From the NCBI GenBank assembly GCA_964636985.1, contig CAZWSX010000079.1, forward strand, positions 1 to 7,633: a DNA stretch of 7,633 nt, given 5' to 3'. The translations under genes were made by a program, and so were the position numbers. The DNA is from CAZWSX01 sp964636985 (GTDB lineage: Bacteria > Planctomycetota > Planctomycetia > Pirellulales > Pirellulaceae). This document shows, in pieces, positions 1-7,061 of this stretch (within the stretch, counting starts at the first letter, position 1; every line of letters starts with the position of its first letter). Below the pieces are notes generated by a model. That model saw nothing but the letters and a program-made list of their open reading frames with translations, searched no databases and was not told the origin of the DNA.

Positions 1-384
1 GAGGTTGATCCGACGCTCACGAAATTCATGTTCCTCTGCTACGACGACGAGAAGGCCTGGGCCGCCGCTGGCGCCGAGGCCCAGAAGGCCGGGATGCAAG
101 AGGCCGTGGCGCTGACTCACAAGATCAACGCCACGGGGCAGTACCTGAGCGCGGCTCCGTTGCACCCTTCGTCGACGGCCACTTGCGTCCGTGTCCGCAA
201 CGACCGCCGTATTATCAGCGATGGCCCGTTCGCCGAGACCAACGAAGTGCTCGGAGGCTTTTACTTGATCTTGGCGCGCGATCAATCGGAGGCGGTGAAC
301 ATCGCTCACGGGCATCCTGGCGCACGCCTGGGTGCGGTCGAAGTCCGCCAGGTATTCGATGTTTCGAAACGCATGAAAGTATAG
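1..384 (+). CDS. YciI/DGPF-domain protein, 5' end probably outside the window
   Basis: Small alpha/beta-barrel protein of the YciI-related (DGPF) family. The signature DGPFAET is seen about two thirds of the way along, followed by EVLGGFYLI, and the N-terminal strand reads KFMFLCYDDEKAW, as in family members that begin MKFM or MKYM. The first ATG in the window is at 28 and would give 118 residues, but it cuts two residues off the first strand. It also has no Shine-Dalgarno sequence at a useful distance, and the frame is open to base 1, so the true start is probably upstream. YciI-like proteins are dimeric and ligand-binding; no specific reaction can be assigned to this one. A VOC-fold gene follows 117 bp downstream on the same strand, a pairing often seen beside ECF sigma factor genes. 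The family call is firm; start and function are not. Confidence 0.86.
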   Translation, partial: EVDPTLTKFMFLCYDDEKAWAAAGAEAQKAGMQEAVALTHKINATGQYLSAAPLHPSSTATCVRVRNDRRIISDGPFAETNEVLGGFYLILARDQSEAVNIAHGHPGARLGAVEVRQVFDVSKRMKV

Positions 385-501
385 ACGGAGCGAACTTGTC
401 GACCTTACGTGTCTTTCGACCACAGTAGTGTCAGCAAGAAGGCGGTGGAGCATCCGCGAATTTGACCACGAGTTCCTTTTTTTGTCGCAACTGGAGTAAC
501 C

Positions 502-957
502 ATGAATGCAACGACCTTGAACCCACCTAAGACCACGACTCTTACGCCATACCTTTTCTTCGGCGGCCGCTGCGAAGAAGCCCTCGAATTCTATGGCGAG
601 GCCATCGGAGCCCAGGTCAACATGATGATGCGGCACAGCGAGAGCCCCGAGCCGCCTCCGCCCGGCATGCTGCAACCTGGTTTTGAGAACAAGGTCATGC
701 ACGCCGATGTCACCATCGGCGGTGCTCGCTTGATGGTATCCGACGGCTGCGACGACAAATCGACTAAGTTCGATGGATTCCGTCTCGCCTTGACCTACGG
801 GACCGATGCCGAAGCCCACAAGGCGTTCGACGCTCTTGCTCAAGGTGGAAGCGTGCAGATGCCCCTTTGCCAGACGTTTTGGTCCCCGTGCTTCGGCATG
901 GTGACCGACAAGTTCAATGTCGGCTGGATGGTAATGGTCCCCGGCCCACAGCCCTAA
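502..957 (+). CDS. PhnB-like VOC family protein (glyoxalase/bleomycin resistance fold)
   Basis: A 151-residue cytoplasmic protein of the PhnB-like branch of the vicinal oxygen chelate superfamily (the 3-demethylubiquinone methyltransferase-like Pfam family). Visible hallmarks are TPYLFFGGRCEEALEFY at residues 15-31, the strand HADVTIGGARLMVSD at 67-81, and the closing block SPCFGMVTDKFNVGWMV at 128-144. The length matches the family. The ATG at 502 is supported by GGAG at 493-496 with a five-base spacer. Members bind small ligands, sometimes with a metal; the substrate here cannot be predicted. It follows the DGPF-domain gene on the same strand after 117 bp without an obvious terminator, so co-transcription is possible but unproven. 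The ubiquinone methyltransferase name sometimes given to this family should not be taken as its function. Confidence 0.9.
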   Translation: MNATTLNPPKTTTLTPYLFFGGRCEEALEFYGEAIGAQVNMMMRHSESPEPPPPGMLQPGFENKVMHADVTIGGARLMVSDGCDDKSTKFDGFRLALTYGTDAEAHKAFDALAQGGSVQMPLCQTFWSPCFGMVTDKFNVGWMVMVPGPQP

Positions 958-991
958 GGATCTGGGACGCGCAGTTTTCGATCTGATCTCC

Positions 992-1015
992 TGGGACGGT
1001 CACGTGACCGTCCCA
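992..1015. terminator. Perfect 24-bp palindrome between convergent genes, possible bidirectional terminator
   Basis: Bases 992-1003 (tgggacggtcac) are exactly the reverse complement of 1004-1015, centred on CACGTG. The site lies in the 84-bp gap where the VOC gene and the ComB-family gene converge, where a hairpin serving both strands would be expected. In RNA it would form a GC-rich stem closed by a tight loop. Neither side has a U-tract, so it is not a classical intrinsic terminator. A protein-binding palindrome or a dispersed repeat are alternatives. Confidence 0.5.
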
Positions 1016-1041
1016 AGCCATCTCCGCCGCGTACGCATTCT

Positions 1042-1803
1042 CTAGTCCGTCACGGCCTTATGCTTCTGTAACCTATCTCCCGACCACGGGACGAACGCGC
1101 CGTCCACCAAGATCGGAACGACGTCGCTCACGTCGAGTTGCGAAGCAAGCTCAACGTCTCGGCGAAAACCCCGATCCACAAGTTCTCGCCCCGACGAGCA
1201 GTTCAGCAGTCGCTCGAGCAAACACGGTGATGCGTCGCCGAAGGCGGCCACCGCGAGCGATGCTTCCGGCGAAACGGTTCCGTACAGGTTCCGAATGATG
1301 GCTCCGGCGCCTATCAAATCCTCAATGGCGGGACGCAACGAGCCGTCAGGCCAATGCTCGCACGCGGGAACCACGGCAATCCGTTTTCCCAAAAGCTGCG
1401 CTGCTCTTGAAACAGCGGATGCGTTGCGTAAAGACCCGGCGATGACGTGCGCGCCACTGGCCATCGCGACGGACGAGAGGGCCGATCCGTTTGGCGACGG
1501 CAGAACGAGCCGAAGTCCCTTGGGCGCGTTGATCAACGACGAAGGGGAGAGCGAGTAGCCTTGGGAGCGCGCGTCTCTTGGACCAGCCAGCTGAGCCGAC
1601 ATCTTCTGCGCATAGCGCTCCGCCGAGTCGTCTCGCCACCGATAAGGAAATACGATGGCACCAGCATGGAGCGCAATATCGACGGTCGTGGAAAACGAAA
1701 GCACGTCCACGATGATGACCACGTCCACCGCCGAGAGATGCTGCAAGCCAGCCATCCCCCATTCGCAGCGCACGTCCGACGGCTGTTGGTCAAAGTAGGG
1801 CAT
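1042..1803 (-). CDS. ComB-family 2-phosphosulfolactate phosphatase-like protein
   Basis: A 253-residue protein matching the ComB family, Mg2+-dependent phosphatases that convert 2-phosphosulfolactate to sulfolactate in coenzyme M synthesis in methanogens. Family blocks appear in the expected order: VVIIVDVLSFSTTVDIAL (28-45, where ComB proteins usually read IDVLRATST), LPSPNGSAL (101-109), AGSLRNASAV (122-131), VVPACEHWPDG (144-154), EDLIGAGAII (161-170) and GFRRDVELASQLDVSDVVPIL (212-232). Length and N-terminus fit the family, supporting the ATG at 1803, although no strong Shine-Dalgarno is visible. No other coenzyme M or sulfolactate gene is in the window, so the true substrate in this bacterium is uncertain. 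The gene is divergent from the Nudix gene and convergent with the VOC gene, and appears to be transcribed alone. The family call is strong; the reaction is inferred from the family. Confidence 0.88.
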   Translation of the reverse strand: MPYFDQQPSDVRCEWGMAGLQHLSAVDVVIIVDVLSFSTTVDIALHAGAIVFPYRWRDDSAERYAQKMSAQLAGPRDARSQGYSLSPSSLINAPKGLRLVLPSPNGSALSSVAMASGAHVIAGSLRNASAVSRAAQLLGKRIAVVPACEHWPDGSLRPAIEDLIGAGAIIRNLYGTVSPEASLAVAAFGDASPCLLERLLNCSSGRELVDRGFRRDVELASQLDVSDVVPILVDGAFVPWSGDRLQKHKAVTD

Positions 1804-2072
1804 AGTCAGATTGCGAGATCAGCGCCTTGCGGAGTCGTGGCCAACTCGTGCACCGCCAAAAAGAGTTCTGGCCCACCCGACGGACAACGAAAGAGCCCGA
1901 TAGCACCTATCTTTCACCAAACGAGTCAAGCTTCCATTGGATTACCGCACCATGTTCGCACTCTTGTTGTAACCGTGCAACATAAAAACGCTCTTTGTCG
2001 TGCTCACGATTCAAGCGCAACCCTCTACGCGAGCAAGCGCTTCACCTCACTTCTTTTGGTTAGGCTGTGCCC

Positions 2073-2570
2073 ATGCAAGACGAACAGCATCACTTTGGGG
2101 TCTATGGCGTATTCATCTGGCATGGGCAAATTCTCTGCGTGAGGAAGACCAGGGGCCCATACACGGGATTTTTGGATTTGCCTGGCGGCTCTTTGGAGGA
2201 AAGAGAATCAAAGGAGCAGGCATTACATCGCGAGCTGCGGGAGGAAACAGGCGCCTCCGCTAAGATCACGAGTCCTTGGCAGGAAGTGGACGTGCTCGTG
2301 ACCGAGGATTCCCAAGGAAATCCCATTCGGTTTCACCATCGTGGCCAATGGTGTTTCGTAGCGATCCACGACATCGACTTCAGCAAAGGCATGCTGGAAG
2401 ATATATCAGGGTTGGAATGGCTGCCCTTGAACAACTGGAGGACTAGAAGCGATGCGAGCGCATTGCTGAAGGCGGTATTGGACGCGGTGGAGAAGTTGTC
2501 CCAGCCATTGTCGACGAAGGAGATCGCCCCTTCTGCCAGCGACGCGCAGTCGCGTTCAACGAGTCGATGA
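2073..2570 (+). CDS. Nudix hydrolase
   Basis: A 165-residue cytoplasmic Nudix-fold pyrophosphohydrolase, expected to cleave a nucleoside diphosphate linked to another moiety using Mg2+ or Mn2+. The Nudix box GX5EX7REUXEEXGU is complete at residues 39-61: G39, E45, then RELREETGA with the metal-binding glutamates at 54, 57 and 58. It is preceded by the typical FLDLPGGS. Substrate class cannot be read from the sequence. The last 20 or so residues are serine-rich and probably disordered. The ATG at 2073 is chosen because TAGG at 2061-2064 sits eight bases upstream; a GTG at 2067, two codons earlier, is too close to that site. The neighbouring ComB-family gene is divergent, with about 270 bp between the starts in which I could not define a convincing promoter. 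The gene appears to be monocistronic. Confidence 0.92.
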   Translation: MQDEQHHFGVYGVFIWHGQILCVRKTRGPYTGFLDLPGGSLEERESKEQALHRELREETGASAKITSPWQEVDVLVTEDSQGNPIRFHHRGQWCFVAIHDIDFSKGMLEDISGLEWLPLNNWRTRSDASALLKAVLDAVEKLSQPLSTKEIAPSASDAQSRSTSR

Positions 2571-3150
2571 ACGGTTGCCACTTCCAGGTGGCTCTCTGCA
2601 GGTGGATAACTCAAGCAACCCTATTCTTCGCGGCATATGATGTGTCATCACATTGCGCGTAGTTGATACGAAACAACGCGACAACTTTTCTGACGACTAA
2701 CTAACAAAATAATTGACCCTATTTCACGAAGCTCCTACTCTTCGGCGAACGCGTGCGAAAAGGTCAAGCGGCAACGAAGCTTCTCACTTCTGTTGCACCT
2801 TTTTGCTTTAGATCGAGCGCCCCCTCAGAAAGGCGAGTTGAGGATGGCTCACTTGGTATCGTGGCGAGGCGCGCACTTACCAACCCGCAACGTGAATCGC
2901 ATTCATTGCGATCCGTTGATGGTTTCCGCCCCTATTGCCGCAACTCTCCCCTTTTCTTTGCTGGTCATTCTCCAGCGACTGATCACCGCTTGCTTCGCCG
3001 TTTTGGCGTTGCGATCGATCCGGGCACCTTTTCGAGACGCGTTTCTGCAACCCAATCAGGTTTATTCATCCACTCTTCATTCTCTGATTGGCTGCGGTTG
3101 GCTGCTTCGGTTCTTTATTTGTTCATTCATTTTTTCGAAGAGCCCTTTCC
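2571..3150. other. Long intergenic region or leader before the beta-helix gene
   Basis: About 580 bp with no convincing gene. Open frames exist here but run out of frame into the beta-helix gene and lack family features or a good ribosome binding site. Visible pieces are a short hairpin just after the Nudix stop (gccac 2577-2581 with gtggc 2588-2592), a hairpin with arms atcgca 2896-2901 and tgcgat 2907-2912, and a direct repeat ttggctgc at 3088-3095 and 3098-3105. From about 2930 onwards the plus strand is pyrimidine-rich. The promoter of the beta-helix gene is probably here, but I cannot place it. Confidence 0.5.
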
Positions 3151-5637
3151 ATGTTACGCCAAAATCTATCGAAGAGTTCCCGTTCCGATTCCCATACCAC
3201 TATTTCGAACCGCCGGCAGGCAAATCGTCGCATGCGCGCGCGACGACTTACTCTGGAATCGCTCGAAGTCCGGCAAAACCTGGCAACGTTTCTGGTCAAC
3301 ACGTTCGACGACGTGGTTGCCTCGAACAGCCAACTCAGCCTGCGCGAAGCGATTTCACTCGCCGAGACGAATGTTGGCAACGACACCATCAAGCTCCCAC
3401 CGGGAACTTATGCCCTCTCGCTGGGCGAACTGACCATCAACGATGGCTCAGGTGCGCTCACAATTCAGACCACGACCGGCGTGGCGACCGTCGACGCACA
3501 ATTCGCCAGCGGCGTGTTTGACATTTCAGCCGTCAGCGATGTGACCATGAGGAATCTCACGATCACACGCGCACAAGCGATCGGAGGTGGGATTTCGAAC
3601 GCTGGCGACCTCACGGTGATCGAATCGTCGTTCACTTCCAACACCGGATTTGGCTTCGGCGGAGGGATTTACAACTCCGGATCGGTCGAAATCAAGGACT
3701 CGGCATTCAGCCAAAACCAGGCAGGCCGTGGCGGTGGTCTCTACAACACGGGGACCGCGATCATCAGTGACAGCGAGTTCTCCGCCAATACCGCTAACGA
3801 AGGAGGCGGCCTCTACAACACTGGAACGGCCACCATCACCAGGAGCGACTTTACTGGCAACGATGCTGAGACCCAGGGAGGCGGGATTCACAGTCAAGCG
3901 AGTCTTGTGATTTCGCGCAGTACGATCAGCGGGAATCACGTCGACGGTGAAGGAGGCGGTATTTACATCGCCGCCGGCACGGCGACGATCGACCGCTCTA
4001 CCGTCAGCGAAAACGTCGCTCAGTTTGGCAATTATGGCGGCGGCATCTACCAGGCGATCGACTCTACGTTGACTGTGACGCGTAGCGATATCCTGAACAA
4101 CCAGGCCCTCAACGGCTTCGGGGGCGGACTCTTTAGTTTCGGCACGGTGACAATCGACCGCTCGAATGTCGGCGGCAACTACGCCGGTTTTTCGGGCGGT
4201 GGCATTTTAGCTAATGGTTCCATCACGATTACGCACAGCAATTTTGATGCGAACAACGCCGGTCAGGCGGGTGGCGGCCTGTATAGCGCAGTCTCTGCTC
4301 TGATCGACCACACGACCTTCACCGGAAACGTGTCCCGGGGTGGTGGTGGTGTGGAAATTTTCGGCGGGACGGCAACCATTCAGGACAGCACCTTTATCAG
4401 GAACTCCCTGTTGAGTGGTGGTGGCGGCGGTCTCCACAACTTCCAGGGAACGACAACCATTACCGGGAGTACCTTCAAAGAAAACTCCGCCGGGGCGGAC
4501 GGACTAGGCGGCGGGATCATGAACGGTGGTGGAGGTGGAGCGATCCTAGACATCTCCGATACCAAGTTCGAGTCCAATTCCGCCAGGCATGGTGCCGGCG
4601 TTTACAGCGACGGCGTTTTGACGGTGGGCGACAGCGACTTCACGGCCAACGCGGCGTCGGACACCGGTGGCGGTCTCTTAAACATCCAAGGGACGGCCAC
4701 GATTGCGGACAGTAACTTCAGCGGAAACACCGCAGGGAACGCCGGTGGCGGCATCGGCAACATGATTACAGCGACCATGACAGTGGTCGATAGCGTCATT
4801 AAAGCAAACTCAGGTGTCGGGTTTGGTGGTGGCGTGTACAACGACAATTCGGTGGCAAACATCACAGGAAGCCGCATCGAGGACAACTCGGCTAGCACAG
4901 GGTCCGGCGGTGGAATTTATACCTGGGGTGTTTCACCTACCGAGTCGGTGATGACCCTTACGGAAACAACTGTCAGCGGCAACACGGCCAGTTTCGCTGG
5001 CGGCGGGGCGGCCAATGTCGTTGGTTCGACACTGAACGTCATTGCTAGTACCTTCGATCACAACTCCGCAACTCTCGGAGGCGGAATTTACAGTTGGGGG
5101 TTCGGCGAGGGCTTCAATCCCACGCTTGTAGTCACCAATAGCACGCTGGCCTTCAACACGGCCACCGAGCAAGGCGGAGCGATTTACAACGAGAGCGCAT
5201 TCAGTGGCATTGCGACGGTTCAACTCGTCTCGGTGACGATCAGCGGCAACAGCGCCGGCGTCCAGGGAGGCGGAATCGCCAACATCGGCACGACGCCGGT
5301 TAGCATCAACAACACGATCGTGGCCGGAAACACGGCCCCGGTCGCGCCCGATGTCTCAGGCGATTTCACCAGCCTCGGGTACAACCTGATTGGCGTCGCC
5401 GACGGCTCGACGGGCTTCGGCGCCACAGGCGACTTACTCGGCTCGGGCGCATCACCGCTCGATCCCAAGCTGGGTGGTCTCGCCAACAACGGCGGACGCA
5501 CCAAGACGATGAAGCTGCGCGGCGGTAGCCCAGCATTGAACGCAGGCGACCCAGCCTTGGCCGGAACAACCGACCAACGCGGCGTCCTACGCCCGCAAGG
5601 TGGCGGCGTTGATATTGGGGCCTATGAACGGGAGTAG
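3151..5637 (+). CDS. Right-handed beta-helix surface protein with Pmp-like repeats and choice-of-anchor Q-type C-terminus
   Basis: An 828-residue protein probably exported to the cell surface. The N-terminus is basic (many Arg at residues 11-32) and leads into LTLESLEVRQNLA (33-45), like the LEPR-XLL motif that opens many planctomycete surface proteins. Next come FLVNTFDD and LSLREAI (62-68), a CSLREA-like block. Residues about 160-713 form 21 rungs of roughly 20-28 residues, each with a [FIV]xxN step followed by GGG[IL]Y or close variants, a parallel beta-helix like chlamydial Pmp repeats. The C-terminus matches choice-of-anchor Q: IVAGN, DVSGDFTSLGYNLIG, LGGLANNGGRTKTM, GSPALNAGD, TDQRGVLRPQGGGVDIGAYE. 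The protein stops there, with no visible anchor. No hydrophobic signal peptide is present. The ATG at 3151 is chosen (GAAGAG eight bases upstream, motif near the start); a TTG at 3088 would add 21 residues. Adhesion or polysaccharide binding is plausible but unproven. Confidence 0.9.
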   Translation: MLRQNLSKSSRSDSHTTISNRRQANRRMRARRLTLESLEVRQNLATFLVNTFDDVVASNSQLSLREAISLAETNVGNDTIKLPPGTYALSLGELTINDGSGALTIQTTTGVATVDAQFASGVFDISAVSDVTMRNLTITRAQAIGGGISNAGDLTVIESSFTSNTGFGFGGGIYNSGSVEIKDSAFSQNQAGRGGGLYNTGTAIISDSEFSANTANEGGGLYNTGTATITRSDFTGNDAETQGGGIHSQASLVISRSTISGNHVDGEGGGIYIAAGTATIDRSTVSENVAQFGNYGGGIYQAIDSTLTVTRSDILNNQALNGFGGGLFSFGTVTIDRSNVGGNYAGFSGGGILANGSITITHSNFDANNAGQAGGGLYSAVSALIDHTTFTGNVSRGGGGVEIFGGTATIQDSTFIRNSLLSGGGGGLHNFQGTTTITGSTFKENSAGADGLGGGIMNGGGGGAILDISDTKFESNSARHGAGVYSDGVLTVGDSDFTANAASDTGGGLLNIQGTATIADSNFSGNTAGNAGGGIGNMITATMTVVDSVIKANSGVGFGGGVYNDNSVANITGSRIEDNSASTGSGGGIYTWGVSPTESVMTLTETTVSGNTASFAGGGAANVVGSTLNVIASTFDHNSATLGGGIYSWGFGEGFNPTLVVTNSTLAFNTATEQGGAIYNESAFSGIATVQLVSVTISGNSAGVQGGGIANIGTTPVSINNTIVAGNTAPVAPDVSGDFTSLGYNLIGVADGSTGFGATGDLLGSGASPLDPKLGGLANNGGRTKTMKLRGGSPALNAGDPALAGTTDQRGVLRPQGGGVDIGAYERE

Positions 5638-5680
5638 GCGAGAGTTGCTTCGAATTCTTTGAAGACTAGACAGCCGAACG

Positions 5681-5716
5681 GTGGGACCTATTTGCCAAGA
5701 GGCAAATAGGTCCTGC
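5681..5716 (+). terminator. Strong hairpin downstream of the beta-helix gene
   Basis: A perfect 13-bp stem, ggacctatttgcc at 5684-5696 with its reverse complement at 5701-5713, closed by the four-base loop aaga. Two wobble pairs and one further pair could extend the stem to 5681-5716. It starts about 45 bp after the beta-helix stop codon. No T-tract follows directly, so it may act as an RNA-stabilising 3' end or as the first half of a double terminator with the next hairpin. A dispersed repeat is also possible. Confidence 0.55.
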
Positions 5717-5721
5717 CTTGG

Positions 5722-5746
5722 CGGCATCCTTGCGATGCCGATTTTC
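5722..5746 (+). terminator. Second hairpin with T-rich tail, probable intrinsic terminator
   Basis: The arms cggcatc (5722-5728) and gatgccg (5734-5740) pair over seven bases around the loop cttgc, and attttc follows immediately. This resembles a modest rho-independent terminator for the beta-helix gene. It begins five bases after the outermost pair of the preceding 13-bp hairpin. An alternative pairing of tgcc (5714-5717) with ggca (5723-5726) would compete with it. Confidence 0.5.
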
Positions 5747-5862
5747 TCCCATGTTCGTTCCCTCGAATCGCGCCCCTTAGCCCGCCAGGACCGACTGATT
5801 GAGCCATGCTACTCCCGATTTGATGACTGCGACATCCGCTTGCGTTATTCTTGGTGAGTAGT

Positions 5863-5866
5863 GAGG
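5863..5866 (+). promoter_or_regulatory. Ribosome binding site deciding the start of the exported protein
   Basis: GAGG at 5863-5866 lies eight bases before the ATG at 5875. It favours that start over the in-frame TTG at 5851 and GTG at 5854, which have no comparable site. Starting at 5875 also puts the signal peptide at the very N-terminus. Confidence 0.6.
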
Positions 5867-5874
5867 CCTCTGAT

Positions 5875-6882
5875 ATGAGCGCAATTCCACTTGGTTGTTA
5901 TCGCATCTGGCAGCTGATGCTCGTCATCGTGCTGAGCATTGTGGGCATTGCCATCGCCCGCGAAGCCCAAGCAGACGAGCCTCGCGACATCCTGCTTAAA
6001 GTCATCCAAGCAGGCGACGCAATCACTGCCGGCGAGGTAACCATCACGTTCCGCGGCACCCGGGATTTGGACAACGAGCCCAAGGAGGGGAAGGTCATCT
6101 ATGTCGACCTGCTCGCGTTCGATCGCCCCGCCAAGTTGCTTCGCTGGTCCGCCAGCCACCCTAATTCCAAGCGAAATGAAACGCAGGATATTATCGCGAC
6201 GCCTCTGGAGAATTATTACCAACAACACGCGAACCTGCGAATCAAGCTGCTTTCACCCAAGCAGTTCGACGGCGACCGAGGCCCTATCGACGCGCGGGTG
6301 TTCGGGCGTGCGCCACTGAAATTGGTGGAGATGCGTAACAATCCAGCACAGGTCTCGAAGTTCTTTGAGGACGCCACTCTCCGCGACGGTGGTCGCTTGC
6401 CCGAGGATGGCGACACTATCGCTCGGATCGTTTATGAAGGCCCCATCAGCGCGTTCAGATTGCCAGACAAGACCTTGACCCGGTACCAAGAGGAAACGCG
6501 ATACCGCATCGACACGAAACGAAACGTCATCCTGAATATTCAGTACGTCGGGATTTACAAAGACACGGGAACGATCAAGCCGCTGCACGAGGATCGCTTT
6601 ACGTGGCAAGAGATCGATGGCATTCTGGTTCCCACGAAGTGTGAACGGCGCGAAGAGACCCGCATCCTGTACGACTACGTTCTCGATTGGAAATCGGTGA
6701 ACAAGGTCGACAAGGCGCGGTTCGAGGTGGACGACTTGCCTCCCTACGATCGGAGGTACGATACGATCTACATCGACCAAACGGATCGGAGCAAAGATAA
6801 GCTCTACAAAAAGGGCACTCAGCCCGAGGTGAAGCCGCGGCCGAGCAATCCAGAGCCGCTGCCCGATACAGAAACTCCGTGA
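5875..6882 (+). CDS. Exported protein of unknown function with signal peptide
   Basis: A 335-residue protein I cannot assign to a named family with confidence. The N-terminus is a Sec signal peptide: a short polar start with R10, a hydrophobic core at about 13-28 (QLMLVIVLSIVGIAIA), and a likely cleavage after AQA at 31-33 before DEPRD. No lipobox cysteine is at the cleavage point, so the mature protein is probably periplasmic rather than a lipoprotein. The mature part has many alternating strand-like segments, such as GEVTITFRG, EETRYRIDTKRNVILNIQYVG and FTWQEIDGILVPTKCERR. The W-x-x-I-D-G-I-x-V-P-T-K pattern recalls LolA-like beta-sheet proteins common in planctomycetes; this is inference. 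The tail after about residue 310 is rich in Pro, Lys and Glu and probably disordered. It lies 237 bp after the beta-helix gene beyond two hairpins, so it is probably transcribed separately. Confidence 0.8.
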   Translation: MSAIPLGCYRIWQLMLVIVLSIVGIAIAREAQADEPRDILLKVIQAGDAITAGEVTITFRGTRDLDNEPKEGKVIYVDLLAFDRPAKLLRWSASHPNSKRNETQDIIATPLENYYQQHANLRIKLLSPKQFDGDRGPIDARVFGRAPLKLVEMRNNPAQVSKFFEDATLRDGGRLPEDGDTIARIVYEGPISAFRLPDKTLTRYQEETRYRIDTKRNVILNIQYVGIYKDTGTIKPLHEDRFTWQEIDGILVPTKCERREETRILYDYVLDWKSVNKVDKARFEVDDLPPYDRRYDTIYIDQTDRSKDKLYKKGTQPEVKPRPSNPEPLPDTETP

Positions 6883-7061
6883 ACAAAAGCCGCTTCAATA
6901 GCGATTGTGGGACTTCTTGAGATACGGCTTACGCTGACGCAGGAAACTGGCCCCTGGCTTTGAAACAGCTTGTGGTGACAAGTACAGAGACGATTCAATG
7001 ACAAAGACGTAGCGACCGCTCTTCTTTGTCGTCTTAAACTGGTTTACGGCATTGCTTGGCC

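Noticed and set aside
443..483. Possible terminator before the VOC gene (T run at 477-483)
   Set aside because: Only a four-base pairing (gtgg with ccac) with a long loop precedes the T run, which is too weak to support a terminator.
1346..1762. 138-codon minus-strand frame overlapping the ComB-family gene
   Set aside because: It lies within the ComB-family frame on the same strand, has no family features and has an Arg/Gly/Ala-rich composition typical of a shadow frame in GC-rich DNA.
1447..2142. 231-codon plus-strand frame across the ComB start and the intergenic region
   Set aside because: It is antisense to a confident gene and runs into the Nudix gene out of frame; the translation is Arg/Ser/His-rich with no recognisable domain.
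3088..3150. N-terminal extension of the beta-helix protein from a TTG
   Set aside because: The extension is weakly hydrophobic, but it would put the basic LEPR-XLL-like segment further from the N-terminus than is usual. The ATG at 3151 has a purine-rich site eight bases upstream.
2753..3521. Two long plus-strand frames (2753-3433 and 2793-3521) before and into the beta-helix gene
   Set aside because: Both overlap the confident beta-helix N-terminus in other frames. Neither has domain features, and their translations become Arg/Pro/Ser-rich where they overlap the real gene.
3700..5300. CRISPR-like or DNA-level tandem array
   Set aside because: The periodicity is of codons for beta-helix rungs, with degenerate DNA and no identical repeats or spacers.
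3526..5569. Several minus-strand frames antisense to the beta-helix gene
   Set aside because: Their proline-, arginine- or serine-rich translations follow from the GGC/GGT-rich repeats on the other strand.
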